NCBI RefSeq assembly: GCF_945952055.1
Contig: NZ_CAMFHB010000001.1
Coordinates: 124,001 to 188,000 of the forward strand
Origin: an uncultured Alsobacter sp.
Lineage (GTDB): Bacteria > Pseudomonadota > Alphaproteobacteria > Rhizobiales > Beijerinckiaceae
DNA: 64,000 nt
Direction of reading: 5' to 3'
Shown here: positions 26,538 through 36,164 of the stretch, in pieces
How positions within the stretch are numbered: position 1 is the stretch's first letter
How the letters are laid out: every line of letters begins with the position of its first letter
Translations under genes and position numbers: made by a program
The notes under the pieces: model-generated
What the model was told of the DNA's origin: nothing
The model's database searches: none
What the model saw: only the letters and a program-made list of their open reading frames with translations

Positions 26538-27422
26538 TCAGTGACGCCGGCCGCCGGCAAGTTCGTCGGCGTGACGCCATTCCAGGATGGACTTGGCCGC
26601 CAGGGTGACGAGGGCGAGGAAGGCGAGGAGAGACGCGACCGCGAAAGCGGCGACGAAGTCGTATTCATTGTACAGGATCTCCACATGGAGCGGCGTCGTG
26701 TTGGTGAGGCCGCGGATGTGACCGGAGACGACGGAGACCGCGCCGAATTCACCCATGGCGCGGGCGTTGCACAGAAGGACCCCGTACAGAAGGCCCCAGC
26801 GGATGTTGGGCAGCGTGACGGTGAGGAACGTGCGAAGGCCGCTCGCCCCCAGCGTCAGGGCCGCCTCCTCGTCCACCGTCCCCTGCTCCTGCATGAGCGG
26901 GATCAGTTCGCGGGCGACGAAGGGGAAGGTCACGAAGATCGTGGCCAGCACGATGCCCGGCAAGGCGAAAATGACCTGCAGCCCGTGCGCGGCGAGCCAC
27001 GGCCCCAGAAGACCCTGGGCACCGAAGAGCAACACGTAGACGAGGCCCGACACGACCGGCGACACCGAGAACGGCAGGTCGATGAGCGTGACCAGGAGGC
27101 TCTTGCCGCGGAACTCGAACTTCGCGACCGCCCAGGACGCCGCCACGCCGAAGACCGCGTTGAGCGGCACGGCGATGGCCGCGACCGTGAGCGTCAGACG
27201 AATGGCCGCCTGCGCATCCGGATCCTCGAAGGTCGCGAGGTAGCGCCCGACGCCCTGGCGCAGGGCCTCGGTGAACACGACGCCGAGCGGCAGCAGCAGG
27301 AACAGGCCGAGGAACGCCACGGCGATGCCGATCAGAAGGTTGCGCACGAGGGCGCTCTCGGCCGTGGGCGCGATGCGGCCCGCCCTGCCCCTGGGTGACG
27401 GTCCGGCGCTGGCGTCAGACAT
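26538..27422 (-). CDS. cysW: Sulfate ABC transporter permease CysW
   Basis: A 294-residue inner-membrane permease with six predicted helices. The ABC-docking EAA loop ([30 protein letters not shown]) and the end [23 protein letters not shown] are characteristic of CysW. It pairs with CysT to form the channel for sulfate and thiosulfate. Its start overlaps the cysT stop by eight bases, so translation is probably coupled. A hydrophilic Pro/Arg-rich N-terminal 25 residues precedes the first helix. Confidence 0.94.
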   Translation of the reverse strand: MSDASAGPSPRGRAGRIAPTAESALVRNLLIGIAVAFLGLFLLLPLGVVFTEALRQGVGRYLATFEDPDAQAAIRLTLTVAAIAVPLNAVFGVAASWAVAKFEFRGKSLLVTLIDLPFSVSPVVSGLVYVLLFGAQGLLGPWLAAHGLQVIFALPGIVLATIFVTFPFVARELIPLMQEQGTVDEEAALTLGASGLRTFLTVTLPNIRWGLLYGVLLCNARAMGEFGAVSVVSGHIRGLTNTTPLHVEILYNEYDFVAAFAVASLLAFLALVTLAAKSILEWRHADELAGGRRH

Positions 27423-28311
27423 GGCCGAATCTCCGGTAGGTCCAGGCCTGCAGGAGATTGATGACCAGCAGCATCACGAAGGAGATCGCCAGCATGATGC
27501 ACGCGATGCCCGTGGCGCCCGCGTAGTCGTACTCCTCCAGCTTGACCACGATCAGCAGCGGCGTGATCTCGGACACGAAGGGGATGTTGCCGGCGATGAA
27601 GATCACCGAGCCGTATTCCCCGACGCAGCGCGCGAAGGACAGCGCGAACCCGGTCAGCACGGCGGGAACGAGCGGCGGCAGCACGACGCGCGCCAGCGTC
27701 TGGAGGCGGCCGGCGCCCAGGGTGGCCGAGGCCTCCTCGATCTCGCGGTCGAGATCCGCGATCAGCGGCTGGACGGTGCGCACGACGAAGGGCAAGCCGA
27801 CGAACACGAGGGCCACGAAGATGCCCAGCGGCGTGAAGGCCACCTTGATGCCCAGTTCGGCCAGGGGCTTGCCGATCCAGCCGTTGGGAGCATAGAGCGC
27901 CGCGAGCGATATGCCGGCGACGGCCGTCGGCAGGGCGAAGGGCAGGTCGACCACGGCGTCCAGCAGGCGGCGACCCGGGAACGTGTAGCGCGTGAGCACC
28001 CAGGCCACGACGACGCCGAAGACGGCATCCACCACGGCGGCGGCGAAGGCGATGCCGAAGGTCACCTTCAGCGAGGCCAGGATCCGCGAGTTGGACAGGA
28101 GCCGCGCGAAGCCGTCCGGTCCCAGGCCCGCGGCTTTCAGGACGAGCGCCGCCAGCGGCAGCAGCACGATCAGGCCGAGCCAGGCCAGCGTCACGCCGAA
28201 GGCGAGGCCGAAGCCGGGCAGGACGCTGGCCCGCCGCAGCAGGAGCGGGCGCGACCGGGGCCGGAGGGGAGGCGCGGCGGCGCCGCCGGGGTCGGCGTGG
28301 GCGACCGCCAT
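27415..28311 (-). CDS. cysT: Sulfate ABC transporter permease CysT
   Basis: A 298-residue permease partner of CysW. Helices start at about residue 30; the EAA loop reads [30 protein letters not shown], and [19 protein letters not shown] followed by [12 protein letters not shown] is a CysT signature. The start ATG shares one base with the stop of the binding-protein gene (TGATG), so the operon is tightly packed. Acts in the inner membrane. Confidence 0.94.
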   Translation of the reverse strand: MAVAHADPGGAAAPPLRPRSRPLLLRRASVLPGFGLAFGVTLAWLGLIVLLPLAALVLKAAGLGPDGFARLLSNSRILASLKVTFGIAFAAAVVDAVFGVVVAWVLTRYTFPGRRLLDAVVDLPFALPTAVAGISLAALYAPNGWIGKPLAELGIKVAFTPLGIFVALVFVGLPFVVRTVQPLIADLDREIEEASATLGAGRLQTLARVVLPPLVPAVLTGFALSFARCVGEYGSVIFIAGNIPFVSEITPLLIVVKLEEYDYAGATGIACIMLAISFVMLLVINLLQAWTYRRFGHV

Positions 28312-29348
28312 CACTTCGCGATCGTCTTCTGGATGACGTCGAACACGCCGCCATCGTCGAAGTGGGCCTTCTGGACCTTGGCCCAGCCGCCGAAGACCGC
28401 GTCGATCGTGAAAAGCTTGAGCTTGGGGAGCCGCTCGAGGTCGGCCTTTGCCGCGGCCTCCGGCAGCGACGGCCGGTAGAAGTTCTTGGCGATGATCGCT
28501 TGGGCGGCCGGCGTGTAGAGCCATTGCAGGTAGGCTTCGGCCACCTTGCGCGTGCCCTTGGCGTCGGCGTTGCCGTCCACCAGCGAGACCGGTGGTTCGG
28601 CCAGGATCGAGACGGAGGGAACGACCACGTCGAACTTGTCGGCGCCGAACTCCTGCAACGTGAGGAAGGCCTCGTTCTCCCAGGCGATCAGGACGTCGCC
28701 CAGACCGCGCTGCGCGAAAGTGACCGTCGAGCCGCGCGCGCCGGTGTCGAGCACCGGGACGTTGCGGAAGATCGCGGTGACGAAATCCTGCGCGGCCTTT
28801 TCGTCGCCCTTGGCCTGCTCGAGCTTGTAGCCCCAGGCCGCGAGGTAGTTCCAGCGGGCGCCGCCGGAGGTCCTGGGGTTCGGGGTGATGACCGCGATGC
28901 CGGGCTTGGCCAGATCGTCCCAGTCCTTGATGGCCTTGGGATTGCCCTTGCGCACCAGGAACACGATGGTCGAGGTGTAGGGCGAGGCGTTGTTGGGCAG
29001 GCGCTTCTGCCAGTCAGCCGGGATCTTGCCCGTGCGCGCCGCGATCTGGTCGATGTCGGCGGCGAGCGCCAGGGTCACGACGGAGGCGTCGATGCCGTCG
29101 ATGACGGAGCGGGCCTGCGCCCCGGAGCCGCCATGGGACATCCGGATGGTGACGGCTTCTCCCGTCTTGGCCTTCCACTCGGCCGCGAAGGCCTGGTTCA
29201 GTTGCTTGTAGAGTTCGCGGGTCGGATCATACGAAACGTTGAGGAACGTGGTCTGCGCGTGGGCAAAGGTCGCCACGCACACGACGACGAGAACGGCCCC
29301 GAAGAAAAGCACGTGGTCGACGACGCGACGGATATCGGCTCCGAGCAT
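28311..29348 (-). CDS. sbp: Periplasmic sulfate-binding protein
   Basis: A 345-residue receptor for sulfate or thiosulfate. ATG 29348 has a good GGGAGG ribosome site and gives a signal peptide ending FAHA-Q; an ATG 30 bases upstream is less likely. Mature sequence shows [53 protein letters not shown] and [28 protein letters not shown], all classic Sbp/CysP segments. It is the first gene of the sulfate import operon and is preceded by an AT-rich promoter with an inverted repeat. Confidence 0.95.
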   Translation of the reverse strand: MLGADIRRVVDHVLFFGAVLVVVCVATFAHAQTTFLNVSYDPTRELYKQLNQAFAAEWKAKTGEAVTIRMSHGGSGAQARSVIDGIDASVVTLALAADIDQIAARTGKIPADWQKRLPNNASPYTSTIVFLVRKGNPKAIKDWDDLAKPGIAVITPNPRTSGGARWNYLAAWGYKLEQAKGDEKAAQDFVTAIFRNVPVLDTGARGSTVTFAQRGLGDVLIAWENEAFLTLQEFGADKFDVVVPSVSILAEPPVSLVDGNADAKGTRKVAEAYLQWLYTPAAQAIIAKNFYRPSLPEAAAKADLERLPKLKLFTIDAVFGGWAKVQKAHFDDGGVFDVIQKTIAK

Positions 29349-29677
29349 GAAATGGCCTCCCGGCTTCCATATTCCCATTATCCTAGTCAGATTATAGGAA
29401 TTAGCAAATCGTAAAACACGGCGGGTCGCGGTGGTTCCGCACGGTGGTCGGCCGGAAGCCCGTCATGGCGGCGCGGGTCCCGTTTACGATCGAGGCAAGA
29501 GGCGGCTGCTTCGATTTCGTCAGGCTCAGGGTTGAGATGGACCAAAACATGGCCGGCGCGCGGCGAGAGCGCGTCCGCCGCCCTGCCCCGGCGAGGCGCC
29601 GGGCGCACACGCACGACGCCCTCGCATGGACCGGGACGACCGTTTTCCGGGAGTGAGCTGCGCGGCCGAGCGTGCGA
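29349..29677. other. Intergenic region upstream of sbp
   Basis: About 330 bases between the sbp start and the end of cysQ. The left 65 bases are AT-rich and hold the sbp promoter and a candidate operator. The rest is GC-rich with short open frames on both strands (for example 29387-29614) that have no ribosome site or recognisable motif and are not called. Confidence 0.6.
29371..29409 (-). promoter_or_regulatory. Candidate promoter/operator of the sulfate operon
   Basis: ATTCC (29371-29375) and GGAAT (29397-29401) are inverted copies flanking AT-rich sequence, and TATAAT on the minus strand (29391-29396) could be a -10 element about 45 bases from the sbp start. GAATTAGCAAAT at 29398-29409 recurs inside the palindrome at 62705-62734. 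The regulator is not identified; a CysB-like or Rrf2-type protein would be usual for sulfate uptake. Confidence 0.4.
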
Positions 29678-30484
29678 TCAGCGGCAGGCCCGCTGGGCCA
29701 GCACCAGGCTGGCTGCGGCGATGAAAGGGCCGTTCCTGTAGTCGCTCTCCGCCTTCCCGTAGAGGAACGGGTGGCAGGAGGGCGTGACCACGACCCCGCC
29801 CGCGGCGGCGAGGACCGCGTGTCCCGCCGCTGTGTCCCACTCCATCGTGGGCCCGAAGCGGGGGTAGATGTCGGCCTCTCCCTCCGCCACGAGGCAGAAC
29901 TTCAGCGACGATCCGGCACTGCGCAGGTCCGCGATGGGCAGGCGCGCCAGGCAGGCGTTCGTCTCCTCGTCCCGGTGGGACCGGCTCGCGACCGCCGTGA
30001 GCCGTTCGCCGCAGGTGCGCACCGCGATGCGGTCGCTGACGCCGTCCAGGCGCGCGCCATCACCGGGCGCCACCCGCGTCGCGGTGGCGATGCTGCCTCC
30101 CGTCCAGAGGCGGCCGGTCGCCGGTGCATAGACGATCCCGGTCAAGGGGCGGGCGTCCGTCACGATGGCGATGTTGACGGTGAAATCGTCGCTTCCGGAA
30201 ACGAACTCACGCGTGCCGTCGAGGGGATCGACGAGGACGAAGGTGCCCGAGCCGTCCGGCGCGAAGGCCTCGGTGCGCTCCTCGGACAGCACCGGGATCC
30301 CGGGCAACAGCCTTGCCAACCCCTCGGCGATGATGCCGTCGGCGGCATGGTCGGCCGCCGTCACGGGGCTGCCGTCGTGCTTGGCCGCGGCTGCGCAGCC
30401 GCGATGTCTCATGATCGCCTCGCCGGCCCGCGAGGCGAGCGTGGCAAGGTCTGCGATGAGGGACGCGGCCCGAAGGTCCTGCAC
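29678..30484 (-). CDS. cysQ: 3'(2'),5'-bisphosphate nucleotidase CysQ
   Basis: A 268-residue inositol-monophosphatase-fold enzyme that hydrolyses PAP (3'-phosphoadenosine 5'-phosphate), the by-product of sulfate assimilation. Metal-binding residues are in LSEERTEA and DPLDGT (D86, D89), with the C-terminal MEWDTAAGHAVLAAAGG motif. FVSGSDDFTVNIA and the short length favour CysQ over SuhB. Its place just upstream of the sulfate operon on the same strand fits that role, although 329 bases separate them. Confidence 0.92.
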   Translation of the reverse strand: MQDLRAASLIADLATLASRAGEAIMRHRGCAAAAKHDGSPVTAADHAADGIIAEGLARLLPGIPVLSEERTEAFAPDGSGTFVLVDPLDGTREFVSGSDDFTVNIAIVTDARPLTGIVYAPATGRLWTGGSIATATRVAPGDGARLDGVSDRIAVRTCGERLTAVASRSHRDEETNACLARLPIADLRSAGSSLKFCLVAEGEADIYPRFGPTMEWDTAAGHAVLAAAGGVVVTPSCHPFLYGKAESDYRNGPFIAAASLVLAQRACR

Positions 30485-30613
30485 GCTCGCTTCTCCCCGT
30501 TGTCTGCGATCCTACAGGATGCTGTGGCGAGCCGGTATCCGGCCCTTCACGAGACCCGCGCCATCCCGCGGGATCGCAGCTAACGCCCGTGCCGCCTCAC
30601 ATGACGATGTGGG

Positions 30614-31738
30614 TCACATGACGATGACATGGCGGATCACTTCGCCGCGGTCGAGCAGGTCGAAGGCGGCGTTGATCTGGTCCAGAGGACCGGTGCCCGA
30701 CAGGAGCCGGTCGACCGGCAGCTTTCCGGCCTGGTAGAGCGCGACGTAGCGCGGAATGTCGCGGGAGGGGACGCAGGAGCCCATGTAGCCGCCCTTGATC
30801 ACGCGCTCTTCCGCCACCAGCGGCACCGCCGGGATGGAGAACTGGGTGGCCGGCGCCGGGAGACCGGCGGTGGCCGTCGTGCCGCCCCGCCGGGTGATCG
30901 CATAGGCGAGCTCGAACGCCTTCGTCGCGCCGGCCATTTCGAGCGCGTGATCGACGCCGCCGGAGGTCCGCTCGCGGATGAGCCGTACCACGTCCGGATC
31001 GTTGGCGAGGAAGACGTCCGTCGCACCGAGCGATCGGGCGATCTCCAGCTTGTGGGGCTGCAGGTCGACCGCGACGATGCGGCCGGCTCCGCTGGCGACC
31101 GCGCCCAGCAGGGCGGCGAGCCCGACGCCGCCGAGCCCGATCACGGCCACCGACTGGCCCGGCCGGACCTGGCAGGTGTTCATGACCGTGCCGACGCCCG
31201 TCATCACCCCGCAGCCGAACAGCGCGGCCTCGGCCAGCGGCAGGTCCTGCCCGATCTTGACGATCGAGCGGCGCGACACGACCGAGTACTCCGAGAACGC
31301 GCAGACGCCGCAGTGATGGTTGATCTCGCCGTCGTCGCAGGTGAACCGCCGCGCTCCCGAAAGCAGGGTCCCGGCCACGTTGGCCGCGTTGCCGGGCTCG
31401 CACAACGCCGCCCGCCCCTCGGCGCACATGGCGCAGGTGCCGCATGTCGGCACGAAGCTCATCACGACGTGGTCGCCGCGCTTCAGGTCCGTCACCTGCG
31501 GACCGACCTCCTCCACGATGCCCGCCGCCTCGTGCCCCAGCGCCACCGGCAAGGGCCGCGGCCGATCGCCGTTGATGCCTGACAGGTCCGAGTGGCACAC
31601 GCCCGCGGCGGCGATCTTGACCAGGACCTCGCCGGGCCCGGGCGGGGCGAGGTCGACGGTCTCGATCGAGAGCGGCCGGGACGTGGCGTAGGGCCGGGGG
31701 AGACCGGACTGACGCAGGATGGCGGAGCGGACTTTCAT
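30614..31738 (-). CDS. Zinc-dependent alcohol dehydrogenase (class III-like MDR family)
   Basis: A 374-residue medium-chain dehydrogenase. Catalytic zinc ligands are the Cys of GVCHSDLSG, the His of LGHEAAG and a later Cys (FGCGVMTGVGTV); the structural zinc site is CGTCAMCAEGRAALC. The Rossmann motif GLGGVG and the acidic residue in VAVDLQ point to NAD. Start 31738 follows AAGGGG. The overall pattern resembles class III (glutathione-dependent formaldehyde) and aryl-alcohol dehydrogenases, but the substrate cannot be fixed. It is upstream of cysQ by 129 bases on the same strand. Confidence 0.88.
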   Translation of the reverse strand: MKVRSAILRQSGLPRPYATSRPLSIETVDLAPPGPGEVLVKIAAAGVCHSDLSGINGDRPRPLPVALGHEAAGIVEEVGPQVTDLKRGDHVVMSFVPTCGTCAMCAEGRAALCEPGNAANVAGTLLSGARRFTCDDGEINHHCGVCAFSEYSVVSRRSIVKIGQDLPLAEAALFGCGVMTGVGTVMNTCQVRPGQSVAVIGLGGVGLAALLGAVASGAGRIVAVDLQPHKLEIARSLGATDVFLANDPDVVRLIRERTSGGVDHALEMAGATKAFELAYAITRRGGTTATAGLPAPATQFSIPAVPLVAEERVIKGGYMGSCVPSRDIPRYVALYQAGKLPVDRLLSGTGPLDQINAAFDLLDRGEVIRHVIVM

Positions 31739-31876
31739 TGGCTGCGACCCCTTGGTGTTCCGCAGCCATCGCAATTCCGGCCGGCGGGCCGTCTTCGTTT
31801 AATGCATGCCGCGCGAAGGTGGAAATCGGCTTTTTCGGCGGCGTGAGCCCGGCGGCCTCGAGCGCTCGCCTCCCCG

Positions 31877-33982
31877 TCACGCGCCCGATTCACGGATGAG
31901 CACACCGACGGCGCGGCGGATCACGCGGGCCGCCAGGCTCTCGGCCGTGCCTTCGATCCGCGCCTGCCCGCGGATCGGACGCGCGAGGGCGTGGGGCTCG
32001 TCCGGGGTCATGGTCACCGGATAGACGGCGACGGCCGGCACGAGCCGGTGCCTGGCATCCTCGACCACCGGGATGCTGCCCTCGTGGACCGCCGCCAGCG
32101 CGGCCACCGCCAGGTCCTCGGCCGCCGTCCGCCCGACGGTGGCGAGCGTGACCCGAATAGCGGAGAGCCTCGGCTCCTCGGGGATGAACACCCCGCGCGC
32201 GCCGGGCGCGATCCGGCGCATGTCGGCCTCCTCGACGTAGCCCTGCAGTTCCGCCTCCTCGCGCGAGACGACCCGGCCGAGGATCGTGCGCGGGTTGACC
32301 CAGGCGCCGTGGACGAGGCCCGGGTCCACGTCGAGCAGGACGCCGGCGAAGGGCGCCGAAACGATGAGCTCCGACAGCTGCCGCACCAGGGCGACCTCGG
32401 CGGCGCGCTCCGCGGCGAGCTTGCTTTGGAGCACCTGGATCTCGGCCCTGTCCGTCGCCTCGGCGGGCGAGCGCGCCAGACGCAGGGCCAGCAGCTCCGC
32501 GCGCCGGCGCACCCTGCGCAACTCGGCCTCGAGGTCGGGCGAGGACAGGACGAAGAGCGCTTGCCCCGCGGCGACGGCGCTGCCACGGGTCGCGAGCACC
32601 GCATCGATCCGCGAGGGCTGCGGAGGATAGAGCGTGCTGTCCCGCTTGGCCGCGAGCAGGGCCGGTACGGTCACCGAGGTGGACAGGGGGACGAACGCCC
32701 CGGCGGCGCACAGGGCCGCCACGCCGGCCGTGATCCAGGCCCGGGGCCGCTTGACCAGCACGATTCGTCCCTCCCAGAGAACCCTCAACTCCTGGGCGAT
32801 CGGGCGCGCGATGAACCACACGATCTCGACCAGGAAGAGGATGACGCCGAGGACCTTGAAGGCCATGTGGTAGACGAGCAGCGCGATGCCGAGAAAGAGG
32901 AAGAAGCGGTAGATCCAGATCACCCAGGCATAGACCGTCATGGCCGCCAGCGTGCGCGCCGCCAACGCCTCCGGTGGGGGCGCGCCGACACCGAACAGCA
33001 GCTCGCGCAGTCGCCAGCGACCCACCGCCATGGCGCGGGTCTGCAGGTTGGGTATGCCCACGCCGTCGGCCAGCATGTGGTAGCCGTCGAAGCGCATGAG
33101 CGGATTGAGGTTGAGCAGAAGGCTCGACAGGATGCTCGTGGTGGCGACCAGGAAGGCGGCGGACCGGGCGAGTCCGTCGGGCAGGAAGATCCAGGCGAGA
33201 AGCGCCAGCACCGCCAGGATCAGTTCGGCCAGCACGCCAGCGGCGTCGATCATGAAGCGCTGCCGACGGCTGCGAAGTCGCCAGGCATCGCTGAGGTCCG
33301 AATAGAGAAACGGCGCCAGCACCATGAACGCCACGCCCATGCTGGGCACCCGCACGCCGTATCGCGTCGCCATCGTCGCGTGGCCGAGCTCGTGCACGCT
33401 CTTTACCGCGGCCAGGGTCAGCCCATAGGCGGCCAGGCCCTGCAGGTTGAGGAAGCCGAGCCCCGTGCTGACCACCATGTCCCACCGCCGCGCCACCAGG
33501 ACCATCGCCACGACACCCAGCGCGGCGAAGATCGCCAGCGAGGCGGGCGAGAAGAACAGGGCTCCGATCCAGCGATGGCGGTCGAGGAACCGCTGCGGCC
33601 GGACCAGCGGGATGGTGAAGAACAGGTAGTTGTGGACGAGGCCGACCAGCCAGTGGTGCCGGCGCGACCGGGCCCGCTCCGCCAGCCGCGCCCCGGCCCG
33701 CGGCTCGAGGGCGAGTTCGTGCATGGACAGGAACCGGGCGAGATCGGCGACGGCCCGGGGGTCGGGCTCGCGCGCGCCGCGCCGGCGCATGGCGGCCGCC
33801 AGCTCCTCGACCGTTCCCGGCGCCCAGGAGGCGAGCATGTCCAGGACGTCGCGGCCGATCTGGAAGAAGCGGTGACGGACCGGGTCGTGGATCACCCAGC
33901 CAGGTTCGCCGGACGGCAGCGTCGCCCCCGCATGGATCTGCAGGTCCGGCCGCAGGGCCGGCAGGAGCAGGGGCTCCGACAT
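31877..33982 (-). CDS. PqqD-like / M50 metalloprotease / HlyD fusion membrane protein
   Basis: A 701-residue protein with three parts. Residues 8-95 resemble PqqD-type winged helices, used as peptide-recognition elements in RiPP pathways (LRPDLQIHAG, GWVIHDPVRHRFFQIG). Residues 110-440 are a multi-pass membrane domain with the zinc motif HELGH (197-201) and the third-ligand motif NPLMRFDGY (293-301) of site-2 (M50) proteases. Residues 430-690 are a HlyD-like adaptor with a split lipoyl domain and a coiled coil (about 500-560). It directly follows the GAF-HlyD gene (TAAATG). Both protease motifs look intact. The cargo is unknown. Confidence 0.85.
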   Translation of the reverse strand: MSEPLLLPALRPDLQIHAGATLPSGEPGWVIHDPVRHRFFQIGRDVLDMLASWAPGTVEELAAAMRRRGAREPDPRAVADLARFLSMHELALEPRAGARLAERARSRRHHWLVGLVHNYLFFTIPLVRPQRFLDRHRWIGALFFSPASLAIFAALGVVAMVLVARRWDMVVSTGLGFLNLQGLAAYGLTLAAVKSVHELGHATMATRYGVRVPSMGVAFMVLAPFLYSDLSDAWRLRSRRQRFMIDAAGVLAELILAVLALLAWIFLPDGLARSAAFLVATTSILSSLLLNLNPLMRFDGYHMLADGVGIPNLQTRAMAVGRWRLRELLFGVGAPPPEALAARTLAAMTVYAWVIWIYRFFLFLGIALLVYHMAFKVLGVILFLVEIVWFIARPIAQELRVLWEGRIVLVKRPRAWITAGVAALCAAGAFVPLSTSVTVPALLAAKRDSTLYPPQPSRIDAVLATRGSAVAAGQALFVLSSPDLEAELRRVRRRAELLALRLARSPAEATDRAEIQVLQSKLAAERAAEVALVRQLSELIVSAPFAGVLLDVDPGLVHGAWVNPRTILGRVVSREEAELQGYVEEADMRRIAPGARGVFIPEEPRLSAIRVTLATVGRTAAEDLAVAALAAVHEGSIPVVEDARHRLVPAVAVYPVTMTPDEPHALARPIRGQARIEGTAESLAARVIRRAVGVLIRESGA

Positions 33983-35359
33983 TTAGAGGCCCAGATGCTG
34001 GCGCGCCGCGGTGAGCGGGCGCCGCAGCAGCAGGTATGCGAGCGAGACGGTTTCGCCGCGCACCTGTGCGGTGCCCCGGTATCCGATGCGCGGCATCGCG
34101 GCGGAGCCCTCGATGCGGGCCCGCAGAATGAAGGCGAGGCCGCCGCCCGGCACCGGCGCCGCGGCGAAGGCCGCCTGCTCGACCGTCCCCTCCAGGGGAT
34201 CCAGCGGATCGGCATCCAGGTACACGCGCACCGGGGCGCCTTCCCGCGCGAGGATCGAGTCCTTCACGGGAAGGTCGATGCGCAACTCGACGTCCTCCGG
34301 GCGCGCGATGCTCATCAGCCTCTCGCCGACCGCCACGGGCCTGCCTTCGAGATCCTTGCGGCTCTGGAACACCGCGACGCCGGCCTTGGTCGCCCGCAGC
34401 TCCGCGCGGTCGAGTGCATCGCGCGCCGCGTCGCGCTCGACCTCCGCCAGGCGCAGCTCGCTCGTGGCGACGGCCAACTCGCGGCGCGCCGCACGGTCGT
34501 CGAAGGCGGACTGGGCCAGCCGGCGCTCGCGCGCCTGTGCCACCGCCACGTTCTGCTCCGCCACGGCGAGGCGGCCGCGCAGCGCGGTGTCCGCGAACCG
34601 CACCAGAACGTCCCCTGGCTTCACGGCGGCGTTCGGCTCCACCGCGATGGTGCGCACCACGCCGTCGATGGCGGCGGTCACCAGATCGGGGTCGCGGGGA
34701 ACGACCTCCACGGGGGCGAGCGCACTCAGCGGCACGGGGACGGCGCCGAGCGCCGCCAGCGCCATCGCGACCAGCGCCGTCGCAAGCCCCTGCCACCGCC
34801 CGCCACGCAGGCGGCGCTTGCCCTCCAGAGCGAGCCAGGCATGGGCACAGCAGGCCGAGAGCCGGCCTGCGAGGGCCACGTCCTCGTCGCCCCAGGGCGT
34901 CGAGCGCGCCAGCAGGACGGCGCCGAACACCGTGCCTCCGGGCTCCACCAAAGGAGCGAGCATCAGGTGCGGGAGAGGATACTCCTGCCAGTCGGGACCC
35001 TCGAGCGCCTCCCTGCGAACGATGCGCGGCCTGTCCTCGTCGGGCTCCACGAAACGGCGGGCCAGGGCGGAGACCGCGACGATCAGCGGCGCATTGCGCT
35101 CGACGCTCGACACACCGGTGACCGCGAGCACGTCCTGGCGGCGGCGGTGCAGCCTCACCACGAAGATCTGCTGCGCGCCCACCACCGTGCCCCAGTCGGT
35201 CGCGACGAGGTTGGCGAGGAGTTCGGCATTGGCGGCCGAGCGCATCGACGCTTCGAGATGCAGCACCACCTGGAGCGAAGCGACCGCGGAGCGCAGCGCG
35301 TCCTCACGGGGCAGGTCCAGGCTTTCCGGCGGGGAGGACCGCAGACGCTGCTGCGTCAT
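33983..35359 (-). CDS. GAF domain / HlyD-type adaptor fusion, single-pass membrane protein
   Basis: A 458-residue protein. Residues 25-180 look like a cytoplasmic GAF domain (LVATDWGTVVGAQQIFVVRL, PHLMLAPLVEPGGTVFGAVLLAR), then one membrane helix (about 189-212) and a periplasmic HlyD-like part: lipoyl half-motifs (VRTIAVEPNAAVKPGDVLVRF), a coiled-coil hairpin (260-320) and a beta domain. The arrangement suggests an adaptor that responds to a cytoplasmic ligand. It sits between the short adaptor and the M50 fusion with essentially no gaps. GAF ligand and partner pump are unknown. Confidence 0.83.
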   Translation of the reverse strand: MTQQRLRSSPPESLDLPREDALRSAVASLQVVLHLEASMRSAANAELLANLVATDWGTVVGAQQIFVVRLHRRRQDVLAVTGVSSVERNAPLIVAVSALARRFVEPDEDRPRIVRREALEGPDWQEYPLPHLMLAPLVEPGGTVFGAVLLARSTPWGDEDVALAGRLSACCAHAWLALEGKRRLRGGRWQGLATALVAMALAALGAVPVPLSALAPVEVVPRDPDLVTAAIDGVVRTIAVEPNAAVKPGDVLVRFADTALRGRLAVAEQNVAVAQARERRLAQSAFDDRAARRELAVATSELRLAEVERDAARDALDRAELRATKAGVAVFQSRKDLEGRPVAVGERLMSIARPEDVELRIDLPVKDSILAREGAPVRVYLDADPLDPLEGTVEQAAFAAAPVPGGGLAFILRARIEGSAAMPRIGYRGTAQVRGETVSLAYLLLRRPLTAARQHLGL

Positions 35360-35360
35360 G

Positions 35361-36164
35361 TCAGCGGCTCCCGCCGTCGAAGCGCGCCGCCCCGCTCATC
35401 CCGTGCCGGACGTTCGGCTCCTGCTCGGTGAAACGCCCGAAGAGCTTCACCGTCTGGCTGACGGGGTCGACGACGGCGGCGATGCGCTGGACGACCGCGC
35501 CATGGTCCCGGCCGGTCTCGTCGATGGCGAAGCGAAACGCCATGCCGGGGCGCAGCCATGCCATCCATCGGGACGGCGCGATCAGCTCGATCTCCAACCG
35601 TCGATCGTCGACGATTCTCAGGAGGGGCTGGGACGGCGAGGCGACCTCGTGCTCGTTCCCGGCCTTGTCGGTGACGACGCCGTCGAAGGGCGCGCGAACT
35701 TCGCAGGCGGTCAGCCTGGCCTGGCCGGCGGCCAGATCGGCCGAAGCCTTCTCGAGCCGGGCGGCAGCCATGGCCACGTCGCGCGCGCCCGCGGCCTTGA
35801 GGCGCTCCATCTCGCGGCTGCCCTCGTGCGCGATCCTGGCCGCCGCGACGTCGGCCCGCGCTCCGTCCACCTCGGCCCGGAGCCGCGTGCAATCGAACGC
35901 CACCAGCACGTCGCCCGCTCGGAAGGCCTGTCCTTCGCGAAAGGAGAAGGACACGATCCGCGCGGCGATCTCGCTCGTGATGGTCGCCTCGGCGACGGAG
36001 CGGACCACGCCCCTGGCCCGTGTCTCGAGACCGTCGTCGTCGCCGGCGAAGGCACGCCCCGCCGCGAGGGCGACGACGAGGGCCATGACGAGGCCCTGGA
36101 GAGGGCGCCAGCGGGTCCCCGCACACAGGGGAACGAGGCTGGTGATGCCCTCCCGCGCGGTCAT
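35361..36164 (-). CDS. Periplasmic adaptor protein (membrane fusion protein family)
   Basis: A 267-residue secreted adaptor with a signal-like segment (LVMALVVALAAGRAFA, cleavage near 40). It has the split lipoyl motif (VSFSFREGQAFRAGDVLVAFD and TACEVRAPFDGVVTDK), a short coiled-coil hairpin between them and a beta-barrel domain, but is shorter than RND adaptors, lacking the membrane-proximal domain. Its ATG overlaps the TolC-like stop (ATGA). No RND pump or ABC ATPase is adjacent. Confidence 0.85.
   Translation of the reverse strand: MTAREGITSLVPLCAGTRWRPLQGLVMALVVALAAGRAFAGDDDGLETRARGVVRSVAEATITSEIAARIVSFSFREGQAFRAGDVLVAFDCTRLRAEVDGARADVAAARIAHEGSREMERLKAAGARDVAMAAARLEKASADLAAGQARLTACEVRAPFDGVVTDKAGNEHEVASPSQPLLRIVDDRRLEIELIAPSRWMAWLRPGMAFRFAIDETGRDHGAVVQRIAAVVDPVSQTVKLFGRFTEQEPNVRHGMSGAARFDGGSR

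Noticed and set aside
29387-29656. Small open frames between sbp and cysQ
   Set aside because: Overlapping frames on both strands without ribosome sites or recognisable sequence.
31991-35431. Plus-strand open frame of over 1100 codons opposite the M50-HlyD operon
   Set aside because: Composition is shadow-like (Arg, Gln, Gly, His), with no motif, while the minus-strand genes have intact catalytic motifs.
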